Origin: Parelaphostrongylus tenuis
Taxonomy: Eukaryota; Nematoda; Chromadorea; Rhabditida; Metastrongylidae
Assembly: GCA_019055375.1 (NCBI GenBank)
Contig: JAHQIW010004553.1
Location: 1-64,000 of the forward strand
DNA length: 64,000 nucleotides
Reading direction: 5' to 3'
Part shown: positions 1 to 11,514 of the stretch, one piece after another
Numbering within the stretch: position 1 is the first letter of the stretch
Layout: every line of letters starts with the position of its first letter
Position numbers and translations under genes: made by a program
Notes under the pieces: model-generated
The model's input: the letters and a program-made list of their open reading frames with translations, nothing else
What the model was told of the DNA's origin: nothing
The model's database searches: none

Positions 1-1206
1 AACGATGCCAATAAGTCAGCCCTCTTCAATAGACCACTTACATGACACAAAAAATGATTATCAGGCCTATTGAAATTTGAGCCGTGGTCTTGAGCAAACA
101 CTGGAAACAAAAGGTTTTCACGCCTACTTCGTGCGAGCTCATGAGCAGAAAAGCATCAATTGTCACTGATAAAGTTGAACGAATCGTTGAAAAAAATTGC
201 TAGTCATTTTGCCTACATACTAACAACACCGAGACCGACTTTTTATTGCAATAACAAACTACAATTCTAATTTTCTATTGCAAAATGAAAATGTATTCAA
301 TTATTCAGCCTTTCTCTATGTACTCACAGTTGGTAGATATCTGTCTTTATATGCGGCTCTCTGCCTTTATATAAGATAGTTAGCTGTTTAGTAACAATTC
401 TAAGTGGTTGAGATGATTTCGCTTGATCCAATTCAGCAGATTCTATAAAACGATTCAATAATAGAAAATGTACTACGACTAGGGTGTAAGTAGATAATCT
501 CAAAAAACTTCTAGCTTTTTTAGGTTCTACAAGCCGTAGGTACAAATTTCTGTTCCAACTGCAACAGACCGGTAGTATGTAGTCTGACAAAAACCGTCTA
601 CGTCCGTAGCGAGCCGAAGAGTTGAGAAATGAAACGCTATAAATGCTACGAGAAACCCATATCAATAGATATTTTTTCCTTTTTGCTCCGATCGCTGGCG
701 GATCTTGTACACGTGAAATGTTGGCGGATGTCGCTACTGACAGAGAAAAGTATCAAAAATTTTAGAATACGCGCATGAGAAATAAGCAGCGAACGGTGAC
801 GGTAGCATAAACACTGCTTCGAATACTCTCACATAGTACAACTAAAAGGGCGTATAGCGCCAACCAAACGTATAGGAGCAAGGAACTCGAACACTTGATC
901 AGATCGTGAAAAAACAACCATAGTGTACAAGTTTTCTAAGGCTCTAAAATTCCTAGCCGATGGAGTTGATATGAAAAATGTAGAAAAAATGAAACCCTAC
1001 ATTCTATGAGGGATGAAATCTAGTGGTTCGTTATTTAGAACACAGAAATGTAGTATTCAATCAGTCACCGACTGCTTACGAAACCAACTGTGTGAATGCA
1101 AAAGAATTAGAGCAATCACATTTCAATTAAACGAACTGCTCGATTTTACTCCAGATTACTAATGTTTTGACCACCTTCTTCGCAATCTTATAATACTTCA
1201 TTTATA
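1..1206. other. Unassigned AT-rich stretch
   Basis: No recognisable gene or repeat. The longest open frame is 113 codons on the minus strand (324-665). It is basic and serine/leucine-rich with no domain I recognise, and it has no visible splice context or homopolymeric domain pattern, so I do not call it a gene. Confidence 0.4.
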
Positions 1207-1361
1207 CCTAAGAGAACTGAGTGGTGAGCAAAATTACGACCTCGCACGGAAGTCGAACCCGCGTTCCATCTATACAGAGGACGCGTACTACTACTACGCC
1301 ACCGAGGCACATTCGCACCACCACTTATTCTTATTTTTGCTCACCACTCAATTCTTCTGAG
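1207..1361. mobile_element. tRNA-like body between inverted repeats (TIR element, copy 1)
   Basis: The left terminal repeat (1207-1232) and right terminal repeat (1335-1361) are inverted copies sharing the block GAGTGGTGAGCAAA. Between them, on the minus strand at 1240-1308, is a tRNA-like sequence with a recognisable B box (GGTTCGACT in a paired T arm), a D-arm block (GTGGCGTAGTAGTAGTA) and a short acceptor pairing. The anticodon loop is not canonical, so it is not a working tRNA. Related copies lie at 29721-30218 and 39391-39517, which makes it a dispersed family. It could be a MITE that captured a tRNA-derived SINE, or two SINE halves in inverted orientation. Confidence 0.7.
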
Positions 1362-1904
1362 TGTATATGCTCGATTTAGGCCTGAATCTTTTAATCAAGA
1401 GAAAAAAGACATTAGCGTAATAGCGAGAAGTGCCGCGGCAATAGGTGTTGAATGATAAAAGTATGGAGCGGACGAGTTTTACCGATTTGACTGCAAGAAT
1501 TGGAGGAGATTTCAAATGTCGAGGACGCACTCAAGGGCGTTTAAGCGCCTCTTATGTGCTAACGTTAGAAAGGGACAGTACACTGTATGGCTGCTCACCT
1601 ATCAAGTGGTAAGTTGACACCATGCGAGCCCCACCTTACAATCTAGCCACTCTTCGAGGCACAAATGGCAGATGCAGATGTGGCAACTGATTTAGAGGTA
1701 CGTATTTAATGATAACCAGTTTTCCGTAAATGACCACATTCACCTGTTTTTTTCCAGTTTTCTTGATTTATCTTTCCACTTCCTGAAGAAGCATTCACCC
1801 TTTATTGGCGATTCTGCCCTCAGAGTTTGGAGCGAAGGAAATGCATGGAAAGCGGGAACACTATACTTTTTCGCCACGGTTCATTCTCGTTGTCGTAATT
1901 CTTT

Positions 1905-2010
1905 TTCTCCAATAATGTAGAGCTCTGTACAAAAACGTTTGCGTCAACCGGGATTCGAACCCGGATCTCCTCTTTCCTGGAGCTTATGCTAAGCGTTGCA
2001 CTACCAACGC
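1905..2010 (-). mobile_element. tRNA-derived SINE, minus copy
   Basis: Read on the minus strand, 2010-1941 folds as a tRNA-like cloverleaf: a 7-bp acceptor (GCGTTGG with TTGACGC, several G-U pairs), a D arm GTGC/GCAT and a perfect T arm CCGGG-TTCGAAT-CCCGG. The anticodon stem CTCC/GGAG encloses an 8-nt loop without the usual T33, so it is not a functional tRNA. The sequence after it (AACGTTTTTGTACAG) matches the body following the plus-strand copy at 2117-2178, which shows it is the head of a SINE. Confidence 0.65.
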
Positions 2011-2042
2011 ATTGTAGCGCAGAAAGAGGCTGTGCACAACGA

Positions 2043-2252
2043 GCGTCGGTGGTGTAACGGTTAGCATACGCTCCCAGAGAGAATGAGATCCTGGTTAGAA
2101 TTCCGACTGACGCATGGCGTCGGTGATATAGCGGTTAGCATACGCTCCCGAGATCTCAGTTTGAATCCCGGCTGACGCAAACGTTTTTATACAGCGCTCT
2201 ACATCATTGCGTATATCTAAACATTATAGCACCGCAAGTAGCGGTCAAATAA
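2043..2252 (+). mobile_element. tRNA-derived SINE with two tandem tRNA-like heads
   Basis: Two tRNA-like units lie head to tail (2043-2113 and 2117-2178), both with the GTTAGCATACGCTCC D-arm/anticodon segment and a T-arm-like block. A short body and a tail hairpin follow (2229-2250, ACCGC-aagta-GCGGT then CAAATAAA). The same tail, CCGCT...AGCGGTTAAATAAA, ends the palindromic unit's left arm near 2608-2632 and the SINEs at 42175 and 42473, so it is a family signature. The doubled head is unusual; a target-primed or recombination duplication could explain it. Confidence 0.6.
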
Positions 2253-2391
2253 AAATGCCTCTTTTTTCAATAGTTTGGCACAAATGCTTTTTTCACTTTT
2301 TCTTGGAATTTTGTGGTTATTCGATAGAAATCCTTTTTATTTAATCGCTTCTAATGGCAGTATAATGCTCCAAATATATGCTCATTGTTGA

Positions 2392-2882
2392 AGAGTGATA
2401 TGCTAAGCTTTCGCATCAGGCGAGACTACAACTCACACCTCACTCTTTCCTGGAGCGCGTGCTCTATCTGTTACACTACTGCCCCCATTTTGCACATCGC
2501 TCTCTCCACGCTACAGCATATACAGCGCATCTATCTGTCAGCCGCTAGCCGTCAACGGCGTGGCCCAGGTAGTCGGTCTTGACATTGAACCCAGTCACGC
2601 TAAGATGTACCACCGCTAGAGGCGGTTAAATAAAAAGGAAATCAATCTGATCTTCAATACCCAATATCTGTCAGCGTGACTGGGTTCAATGTCAAGACCG
2701 ACTACCTGGGCCACGCCGTTGACGGCTAGCGGCTGACAGATAGATGCGCTGTATATGCTGTAGCGTAGAGAGAGCGATGTGCAAAATGGGGGCAGTAGTG
2801 TAACAGATAGAGCACGCGCTCCAGGAAAGAGTGAGGTGTGAGTTGTAGTCTCGCCTGATGCGAAAGCTTAGCATATCACTCT
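2392..2882. repeat. Near-perfect palindrome with tRNA-like arms
   Basis: The arm at 2392-2601 and its reverse complement at 2673-2882 are about 210 bp each with essentially one mismatch seen, separated by 71 bp. Each arm holds the same tRNA-like block (about 2419-2490 minus, 2785-2855 plus). The spacer carries the CCGCT/AGCGG tail hairpin of the SINE family. The transcript would form a very long hairpin. The open frames at both ends are mirror images of each other and are a by-product of the palindrome. Confidence 0.85.
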
Positions 2883-3274
2883 ACATCAATGGGTAGTTAT
2901 TCGAGCGCTCAAAACTCGGACACTTTAATGCTTTCTTGTTCACTCGAAAGGCCTTCGAATCGCGTTGTGGTGGCAAAGGCAAAATTGAGTTCTACACCTA
3001 AAGCGTTTCGATACGTTTTTCTGTAGACCGAACCTTTCTCGCAGTCCTTCAGCACTTATTTAACAGCTTGAATGTCAGTGGCGCATCGTAGCAGCCAACC
3101 TTATTAACATCGGCGCACATTTTCTAATGTTACTCGCTGAACTCATCTATCTCAAAGATGTCTCGACAGCTCGCTATTACCCTTTTTTTTCTTCTTTAAA
3201 AAAGCTTTCATCTTTTCCCAACAGCACAAGATTTATCTGATGTTTCGACTGATCACCTGTCTTTCTGTTAATCG
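2883..3274. other. Unassigned spacer
   Basis: AT-rich sequence between the palindrome and the RTE relic. Nothing recognised. Confidence 0.4.
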
Positions 3275-3965
3275 TCAAGTGTCACGATAGCAGGCACCTC
3301 TAGAGTTTCCAACTTTTCTCATTGCATGCAAGAGTCGGTCGGTGAATTCTACTGGCTGCAGGGACATCCGAGCATCATAACTTTCATCTACGCTTTTCGT
3401 GATAAATCGAATTATGTAGTCGGTGCTCTCTGTGGTGCGTTTAACATCTCGAGCAATCCAGTCGGTCACGGCTCTCGTCCGTATGTTTCCGTTAGAACTC
3501 ATTGCGTGTATAGCTCACATCACTTTCGATAGCATGGCGTATTAAGGACATCTTGATTCACGATCGTTAGCGCAGATCGAAACTTTGGATTTTTTCTTTC
3601 ATTTGTAAAGCAATGGATATTCCTAACATCGAGTGCACATTCAACAACTCCTGGTGATTTTTCATCTTGCTTATGCGGCAATCAGGTTTGTGACGCATGA
3701 ACTAAGGCAGAGTTAATCGTTGAGTCTACTATAGATTATGGTCACGTAGTTCAGTCTTCCTTGTTCTCTTTGCATTGTCCTCGGTTTCGAATGTTTTCAG
3801 ATCCGCTCGCTTCTTTCTGCTCAACTTTGGAGAAAAGTCATCCATCATATGGCTTTGCAACCTACGTAGACGTAACTGGAGCATCCCGCGATATCTGTTT
3901 CATTGGGCGCAAACTGGACATCCACAGCCACTATATTGCTCATAAGATCGTCTTTCCGAAATTCA
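3275..3965 (-). pseudogene. RTE retrotransposon relic, 3' part of reverse transcriptase ORF
   Basis: Minus-strand translation in broken frames matches the C-terminal part of the RTE at 19302-20165. For example RTRAVTDWIARDVKRTT here corresponds to WTRAVTDWIPRDIKRTK there, followed by a decayed SDVFTKAIEERYDA-like stretch. At nucleotide level the blocks GACGTAACTGGAGCATCC (about 3870) and AACTTTGGAT (about 3580) also align. Many indels and stops show it is old and non-functional. It is probably the 3' end of one dispersed element whose other parts lie at 5900-6590 and 7950-8700 on the same strand. Confidence 0.8.
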
Positions 3966-4199
3966 GGTAAAATCTAGTCTTTACACAAGCGATGTTGGAG
4001 GTGATTGAATTCGTTCCGCCTGACTGGTTCTAGATGTTATAAGAACGAAATCATTAGTACGTCGAAAATGTGCTATCGTCAATAGTTGATTTTCACTTCT
4101 ATATTGCTTTCTACGGTACTTTCCTAATATCCGTACTCTGTCTCGATCTCTTGAAAAAATGTACTTTTTTTTGTCGTTTTCAATGTTCATGAATCCGAT

Positions 4200-5640
4200 C
4201 GATAGCTCAAATCAAAAGAGGTCTAATGGTTCCCTATTTTTTTGAAAAGGCTTTATTATGATGCTGAAGAAGCAAAAATGAAACTTTATTTTTTATTCAA
4301 ACATTTCTCGCTGATCATAACATTTTCTTAAGAGTTTTACAACAAGGGCTTCCAATGAATGTACCTTGATTTTGAAATGGAGTTTGTGGTGCACTGTAAC
4401 AGCCAAAAGAGATTGAGTTTCGCAATACTGGACTATTTCCATGAGCCGTGCTCTGCTTTGACCCTTCAAAAAAGCATACTTCTTAGTGATTTTTGACGTT
4501 TAGATAATGAATCCCTAGCAAAATTAGAAGAATTCGATTGGTGCATTTCATTTTTGAGAACACTCTATTATTGCGCTGAAAGAGCTAAAATGAAAACTTG
4601 TTCCTTATCAAAGCATTTCTCGCTGAACGAAGCTACTTCTCTAGTTCTTCATTGAAAACCGATAGACCAAACCTCCGGATTCCAGTGACATCTTCGCAGA
4701 CTTCTTAGTGCGCTGCAAGGGCTAAAAGAAGATTGGCTTACACACTCGGTGCGAGTGATGTGTCTCAACCGGCGAGGTTTTTTCAAAACATGCTTGTAAT
4801 ATCGCCAAAAACTCTGTAGATAAAAATCAAGCATCATTCGATAACATTTCCTGCACAGCCGTTCGCTTTGTAACACGCCATGTTTTGAGTCATGGCATGA
4901 CTGCCTCTTTTTCAGTACCTGGTAAAGCATGAAAGCACATAAATGAGAGAACTCGATGAAAACCAGCAGAAAAGAGTAGAAAGGGAAGCGATGTGCAGTG
5001 GACTCGTGCCGCTTGTTGTAAAATCTTGTTCACACACAACTAAAAGCATGTTGGCCTGGTGCCAATACGGCAAAAGCTTATGCACATACCTCTAAAGTAT
5101 AGTGGCTTGAAGCCACGTAGCGCTGCGCGATGCTTAATATTCTTTTGGCAGCTACAGCGCAATAGAAGTTTTTTTATAAACCAAAAACACTGTCAAAATC
5201 GATAAGATTCAAGCTATCGAATCGTTTCTGAAAGTTCAAAGAAAAAGTCCAGCAAGTGATTTTTAATGAGGAACAAAATTTCATTCCTGCTCTTGTAACG
5301 TGATAGTGCAGCCATATTGAAAACAAAGTACGCCAATGAAATCTCTGAGATTTGATGGATTGGGTGGTTGCTAAATTTGGGAAAAGGCAAAAGAGACGTT
5401 TCACTCATGATTCTAAAGAAAGGCGCAAAAGATAAGAGTAATGAAGTTTTGCAAAACCCAATCTTTTTTTTAGCTGTTATAGCGTATCGAGAAGTCCGTT
5501 CGAAAAACCAGAAACACCACAAGAATCCATAAAATTTGCCTATTGGTTTCTTCTTCAAGCTCGTAAAAAAAATTTGCTCATCGAGAAATGTTCGAATGAG
5601 TAACAAAATTCTATTTATGCTCTTTCAAGGGAATAATAGA
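4200..5640. repeat. Old degenerate dispersed repeat modules
   Basis: Recurring words around 'catttctcgctga', 'aaaatgaaactt' and 'gtgcgctg...ggctaaaagaag' appear several times (about 4277, 4580, 4720, 5255, 5580). They reappear in both orientations at 52300-53170. No coding capacity is recognised. This stretch separates two parts of the RTE relic and so is probably sequence inserted into it. Confidence 0.4.
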
Positions 5641-5899
5641 GCCTTTTCAGAATGAAATGGACCATTCAAATTCTTTTGTCGTAAGCAATCGAACAGTTGC
5701 TTTAGAATTAGAGAGGGTCAAAAATAAGCCCTTTCTGAAGGGTCGAAACAGAGTTTGGATAACGAAAAAGTACCTTCCATTCTATTTATCGTTCGCACAG
5801 TGTTTCAGAGTGAAACAGTAAATAGCCTTGGCGAGATCAAATAGCCTTGTGAACTCAACCTCCCTTTCTTCTCGCCTTTCACGTCGACGTGATATTGTT

Positions 5900-6590
5900 G
5901 TAGAATGGTAATGCTTTAGTTGTAAAATATTCATGTTGCTTGTGAAGATGCCTTACGTACTGAGCAGGAATGCCCTCTTCTCCAAAACCCTTATGACTGC
6001 TTCTGTTTTGACCGAATCAAAGGCCTCATTTAAGTCGATGAAGATGAGATTCAGAGGGCTGTTGTGCTCTCGCGATGCTCAAATGAATTTTGTTATCGTG
6101 TGAATGTGGTCTACAATAGTATAATCTTCTGAGAACCTTTCTTGATCACACGGCTTTCCTATGCTCAGTATTCTATCAATTTTCTTCAAGATGATCTGAC
6201 TGATTACGTATGTAAACTATAAATGCAAGATGATTGGAAATTTCACCGAGCTATGAAGATCTTCTATTAAACACCAACACGCTCTTTCTGTATTTGCATC
6301 GCTTTCTTGCAGTGTCATTGAGTGTTGCTTGATTCTTCATGAGGAGTGTTTCCATTGCTTTTTGGGAAGCTGTGACTGATCCGCTAGCGCATCAAAGTGT
6401 ATATACATTGGTGTTGTAACTAGCCAAGCTTTGTTTTACTTTGCGAATGCTATTCCCAACTTTCGCAGCTTCTGCTATAACTGCTGCTCTCCTCTCTTCC
6501 AGATCTTTCTTTAACGCTTCTTTGCTGCTTTGGCAAGTTTGGACATGAGGAATCGGTTGCTTACAGGTCGCATAAAATGCATTTCATACT
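5900..6590 (-). pseudogene. RTE relic, linker and N-terminal reverse transcriptase
   Basis: On the minus strand, about 6540-6400 encodes LKKDLEERRAAVIAEAAKVG, matching the EN-RT linker of the plus-strand RTE (LKERRAAIMAEAAEAGKS). About 6190-5940 encodes VDHIHTITKF and then FIDLNEAFDSV, the RT motif-A aspartate block. The segment between them is shortened relative to the element at 16.8-20.2 kb. Stops and shifts throughout make it a fossil. Confidence 0.8.
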
Positions 6591-7949
6591 GCAGGTTGCT
6601 TGCAACTCACAGTGTATGACATTTGAAAATGACTTATCTGAAGGACTTTAGTATGCTGTCGACGTAACCTTGGCAGAGTCCATATTCATCAAGTTCTAGA
6701 GTAAAACGTCGAAAAGTGCTTTTTTGAGCTTAAGTTTTCGAATCTCTACAAATATTGTAGATTTGTTTATTGAAATACTCGGCAACTGATAACATATACA
6801 AGTGACATCAGTCAGCATATAAATGCGTTTGCTTATATAATAGCATCTACCAAAAGTTTACCCTCGTTGAGTTGATTTTTCAATTTCCACAGTCAAAAAA
6901 AGGTGTTTCCTATTTCCTCACTAGACTTTCGTAATCATTCAATAGCTGGGGAAATCGAGAATTTAATGATAAATTTGGTTTCTAGGAAGGCATTTTTGGT
7001 GCGCGTTACCAACTAGGAGAACAGCATAGCTAGGCTGGAGTAGCTTGCCTGCTGCTCAAACTCCACAGAGGGTTCGCTGACTGTTACATGATTGAATCTT
7101 GATGTTCAGACCATTCTGTCGTCATAGGAAAATAGCATGTTGCTGAGAAGATGCCTATAGATAATTCTAATAAGAAAAACGCCTATGTGTTCTAGTAACC
7201 TTAGTTTTTATTATGAAAACGATATCCTTTGGAGATGAACATATCTCCAACTCTAATTGTGTACTGCATTCCCTACCTTGTGCGAGTGAAACCGTTATTT
7301 GCTGCTTAACTTTCGTTTGATAGCCACAGTTGTAAGGTTGAAGTTTTAAGAGGCTGAAACTTGAGGGAGCTATAAGGAATCTTCTTGAAGGCGATCAAAA
7401 ATAGTGCGTAGGAGCGGGAATCTATGGCGATGTCCAGTAGTAAAAAACAAGCCAATTAATGTTCATAGCAAAGTATAAGTAGTTATATGGAAAATAATTG
7501 CCGGTGCATCGCAAGAAGGAAGTTGCGCTTTATAATTATGTTTGGTTCACAACTTTTTAAAATACACCATTGCTCAAAGAATTATCAAGGGATGTCAATG
7601 AACCACTATCGGATACCGCATGCATCATCATTTCTGACGAAGTAATCAACGTTTTTTAATTTTCACGCGCTGTGACCACTTCCGGGTTTTGTTTAGAATA
7701 AAAATTGTTAGAGCCATGAGATCCTTACTGTAGTAATATTGAAAAACCCCACGGCAATTGACTGTATGCCAAAACTGTATAATTGTGTAGTAAATTAAAG
7801 TTTCTCCTCACTTATATGAGGAACACTTCAGCAAAAAAGCATGTGAGCTTGTGAAGTAAATTGAATGTGTCAAAAAACTAGAACCAAGAACACTCTGAAA
7901 TTGGGAAAAAAATCCTATTCAAATCAGGAAAGTTAAGCGCGTTTTTGCC
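6591..7949. other. Unassigned stretch inside the RTE relic
   Basis: It lies between two parts of the same minus-strand RTE relic but does not match RTE in any frame I could read. It is probably a later insertion or highly decayed sequence. Confidence 0.35.
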
Positions 7950-8700
7950 AGTTACGCTGTGCGCAGCGCTTTTTAATGCCGTTCCAAACAAATTGAATCG
8001 AGGGCTTTCTTTCTTTTTCACGCAATGGTCTGTTTCCATTTAGGAAAATTTTGGACACCTGTGCCCTCAGCTCTATAAGATTTTCGATTCACCGAAATAA
8101 GATCTATTTCGTTATGGTATTCTTCACTACCCATTACCACGTCCATCGTTAAGAGTAGGGCTTTCTGAAGTATGAGTTACCATAGATGGCTCTTGGTCGT
8201 CATGATAGATTCAAAAGCTTCTCACCCTCTTCTACCTTTTGGCTGGGTCTCAATGTGACGCTCTTCGGGATTTCTCACTGGTCAATTTTTGTGTTAGAAT
8301 ATCCATCAATGACTATGAAGAATGTATAAAGCTTTCTGAGTAGATTTTCAAACTCTAAGTAGATTTATTCGATTGCGTCTTCGTCGTGCTCGATGTTGGC
8401 GCGTAGACAATGAGAATTGTCAAAGCCAACATTGATTCATATCGTTTTAACCATCGTCCTCTTTGTTTTATGAATTCTTCGAATGGATCGATAAATTTAT
8501 ATTGACGAGAGCGCCAACACTACGGCATATTTCCAAAAAGAGCTCTTCTCAGGTGTCATAGCGTGAGTTGGTGTCATCTCCTTGTCTCACTTATGCCAAT
8601 AACGTCTCTTATCCTTTTCTCCTGCATTAAAAAATTCTTTATAAAATATTTGACACTGAGTGCGCATGCATCATAGATTCTGATTGTCATCTTAGTCCAC
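7950..8700 (-). pseudogene. RTE relic, AP-endonuclease domain
   Basis: The minus strand reads RRKRIRDVIGISETRR, equivalent to YDVIGLAETRR at 17.4 kb and carrying the catalytic glutamate region. It is followed by a decayed TFFIVIDG-like block matching TFFTVIVGDFRAKIGPRR at about 17.74 kb. Blocks such as 'acgcgccaacatcgagc' align with the plus-strand RTE at nucleotide level. Frames are broken many times. Together with 5900-6590 and 3275-3965 it gives the order EN, RT, RT-C on the minus strand, as expected for one element. Confidence 0.75.
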
Positions 8701-9723
8701 TGCGATCCTGACAGTCTAGCATGGCTCTAAAGTTTTAGCAGACTCTTTTTGCTCGTCCTTTCCAATACTGCCTTATTGATGGCTCTTCCAGGAATAGAGT
8801 AGTAAAGTACGTCTTTTTCACTGCTTCTAGCTTTTTTAACCCACCGTATAGCATCTCGACCTCTGAGTGAGACAGGAGAGTCACGATCGCATGTGGACCT
8901 ATTTGGTCACAAGCCCTTAACTCTTTTGTTCACTAACTCATCATCTGCTATTCTTCCATGGACAGTGGTCCATTTCATCACAAACAAAAATAAGTAGTTG
9001 TGTGCATTTTAGATAATGCCACTTTTTGCTTATTTTTGGGTGTGTGTCATGGCTAGAATCACGCAGCATTAAACAGATTCTTTATTTTTTTCTTCTTCAT
9101 AGTAACTAATTGTGTTGTCGTTAGCTTTTTCTGCAAGATGAGAATGTAATTGCTCCACGCCGTTTACTCATGACACATTCTTAATTAGATGTCTCGTGTA
9201 CTCTCAGCTCGTATGACTCTTGTACTCTCAGACTCCTCCCAATTCCGCAAACAGCTTTTTGCCATAATTTCTGTGCTATATCGTTACATGAGTATTTTGA
9301 ATATTAGTAAAAAAAAACTTCTCTCTGCATTACTGAGCTTACTGTTTGGCGGTAATATGTCATAAAACACGGACACTCGATAATGCGACTGTTCTCTAGT
9401 GATCGATGTGATTCATTACCTTGTATTTCTAGAACTCGTTTCCATGTTCTAGCAATAATTTCATACTGCTGTTTGAAATTTTCTCAAAATTTGTGTTATC
9501 ATCAAAAACTTTCGCAATTGATCAAGTCACTTTATACATAAGTCTTAGGATTTGCATGGGCAGACCGAGACTAAATCTAACGCAATACCATTAGCATAAT
9601 GAGAAATTTCGTATACTGCCATCAAAGCCAGTTGTTTCTTGCGTCAAACTGAAACTTCATACTTCACTTACTCATTTGGTCTTTTAAGGTGAATGAATAG
9701 TATTAAACTATTTGTTAAAATGG
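8701..9723. other. Unassigned stretch
   Basis: AT-rich. The first 250 bp may still be RTE 5' sequence but I could not confirm it. No open frame of note. Confidence 0.3.
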
Positions 9724-9845
9724 CCTGGCTTGATAAGATTTCTAAACCTTCAACGATTGTATCGTTGCCTCCCATTTACATAGGCCTAGCTTGATAAGAT
9801 TTGTAAACCTTCAACGATTGTATCGTTGCCTCCCACTTACATAGA
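9724..9845. repeat. Two-copy 61-bp tandem duplication
   Basis: The unit CCTGGCTTGATAAGATTT... (9724-9784) is repeated at 9785-9845 with about four base changes. Each unit contains the small inverted motif CAACGAT-tgt-ATCGTTG. Confidence 0.9.
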
Positions 9846-11129
9846 TGGTTCAAATGCCGCAAGAAGTTAGCTTTGAGCACACTGAGTGCTCTATTCTCAT
9901 TGACATAGAAACCATCCTATAAAACATAATTCTCTATGGAATCGATACAGCAGTCCAAAACACTCTTAGGTGATTATGTTTGATGTTAAGGCAGCTCTTC
10001 TGGATCGCTCTCCCGTCGAAATTCCATCAGAGGGATTGAACCAACTAGACTGCGCATGCAAAGTATTATCTGTCAGACCATGATAGAATAGTTGCAAAAA
10101 CTCATAGCAGCCTGAATAAGAGGTAGGCAATAATGACTCTACAATGTTTTTATTACGAAATAGTCGACAAAAAGTGGCTGTGCGTAGTTTTATTGAATTT
10201 TTCCTACGGCTGAGTCAGTTTCACGAAGTTGAAATATAAACAAACTTATTCGGCTACAGTTCCAACGCTTGTCGCCTTTTTTACAGCCAATTGATCCAGG
10301 CCGGTGCTTCACAGTAACGCATTTGTTCTCAAAGAACTTTGTGAAACTGATTAACAAGGGAGCTATAAGTGGCTAGTAAGTTCGCAGCGGAAGGAAACCC
10401 GGCTATCGAATTAATAATTTTTTAATTCAAATATTGACAGCAACAATAGCTTTGTTTGAATACCAACAGACTGGAATCTCTAGTTTTCTGATGTATAAAG
10501 ATGAAATTATGCGTAGATAATAAGCATTACCGCTTTTTATACGTACCTACATCCACCTTTCTTCATCTACAAGCAGATTAGTGTGCTGTACAAAATAACA
10601 ATGGTTAGTGGCTGAAATGTTTCTGTTCAAATCAATACTTCTGACTCTGTAAGACGGCTTAGGAAAGAATGTTTAACACATTAAGTTTATATTGTATTCG
10701 ACATTTTAACCTCGGCATTACCAATTAGTCATACCATCCTTGTTGACTGAACCTTTAACACGAGGTTGGCAATCAAATAAGCAATCAAGCAACCAGTCAG
10801 CAACCGTCCTGTATACAGGGGTATCACAGAGTGAGGTGCTTCATTTGAGCGGTGCCAACCGAAGAAAATTCGACTCGATCGACAACAAATACGAAAAGCA
10901 TAACATGAGCGATGAATTGTGGGAAACTGAGTCGAATGAGGCTGTAAAACTCTAATCTTTATCAATTTCCTGCTATAAGCGAAATCAGCAAGTAAAACTA
11001 TACAGATTACGTCATTCGAGAATACGTTTGCAGTATATTGCTCACCGCGAACAAATGATCGAGAGCACAGCTTAGTTCTCATTTTGAATCTAGTGGGCTC
11101 AAATTTTTATTATAGCGTTTTGCATATTT
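9846..11129. other. Unassigned stretch
   Basis: No recognisable gene. Overlapping open frames near 10740-11082 on both strands (71 and 117 codons) show no domain I recognise. Confidence 0.3.
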
Positions 11130-11136
11130 CTTCGAT

Positions 11137-11507
11137 AATTTAAGTACGAAAACTCGTCTGTTTAGCTGGCGCGAAGTTGCTGGACGACGTTGATGTTGTG
11201 TTTGTTGATTTTTGATTGTAAATGGCTGTACGGATAGATGACTGACGTTTCGGCGGCACCGACTTCTTAAGAGCCTTTTTATGCACTGTTTTTAATATTT
11301 GTATTCACTCTTATTCAAGATTCACTATGATACAAATACTGATAACAGTGTACGTCCAGGCTCTGAATAAGGCGGTTTCACCAAAGCGTCAGCCATCTAT
11401 GCGTACAGCCATTTACAATCAACAATCAACAACGGAAATGCCAACGTTGTCTCTACCAAGCTCGCACCAGTTAAACAGCTGAGTTTTCAAGCTTAAATTA
11501 TTAATTA
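11137..11507. mobile_element. Palindromic PLE-derived unit with facing decayed hammerhead motifs
   Basis: Arms about 11137-11275 and 11359-11507 are diverged inverted copies (e.g. ATTGTAAATGGCTGTACG against its reverse complement). Each arm contains the PLE-type hammerhead motif: 11241-11275 on the minus strand, where CTGA has become CTTA but GAAAC GTC is kept, and 11359-11394 on the plus strand, where CTGAATA and CCAAAGC are mutated. The direct repeat CTTCGAT flanks the unit at 11130-11136 and 11508-11514, a plausible target-site duplication. There is no coding sequence. Confidence 0.6.
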
Positions 11508-11514
11508 CTTCGAT

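Noticed and set aside
324..665. 113-codon minus-strand frame as a gene
   Set aside because: There is no domain, signal peptide or splice context, and the length is possible by chance.
1941..2010. Functional tRNA gene on the minus strand
   Set aside because: The anticodon loop has 8 nt without T33, and the downstream sequence is SINE body shared with another copy.
2385..2874. Two identical open frames of 60-65 codons on opposite strands
   Set aside because: They are the two arms of the palindrome read outward and include tRNA-like sequence.
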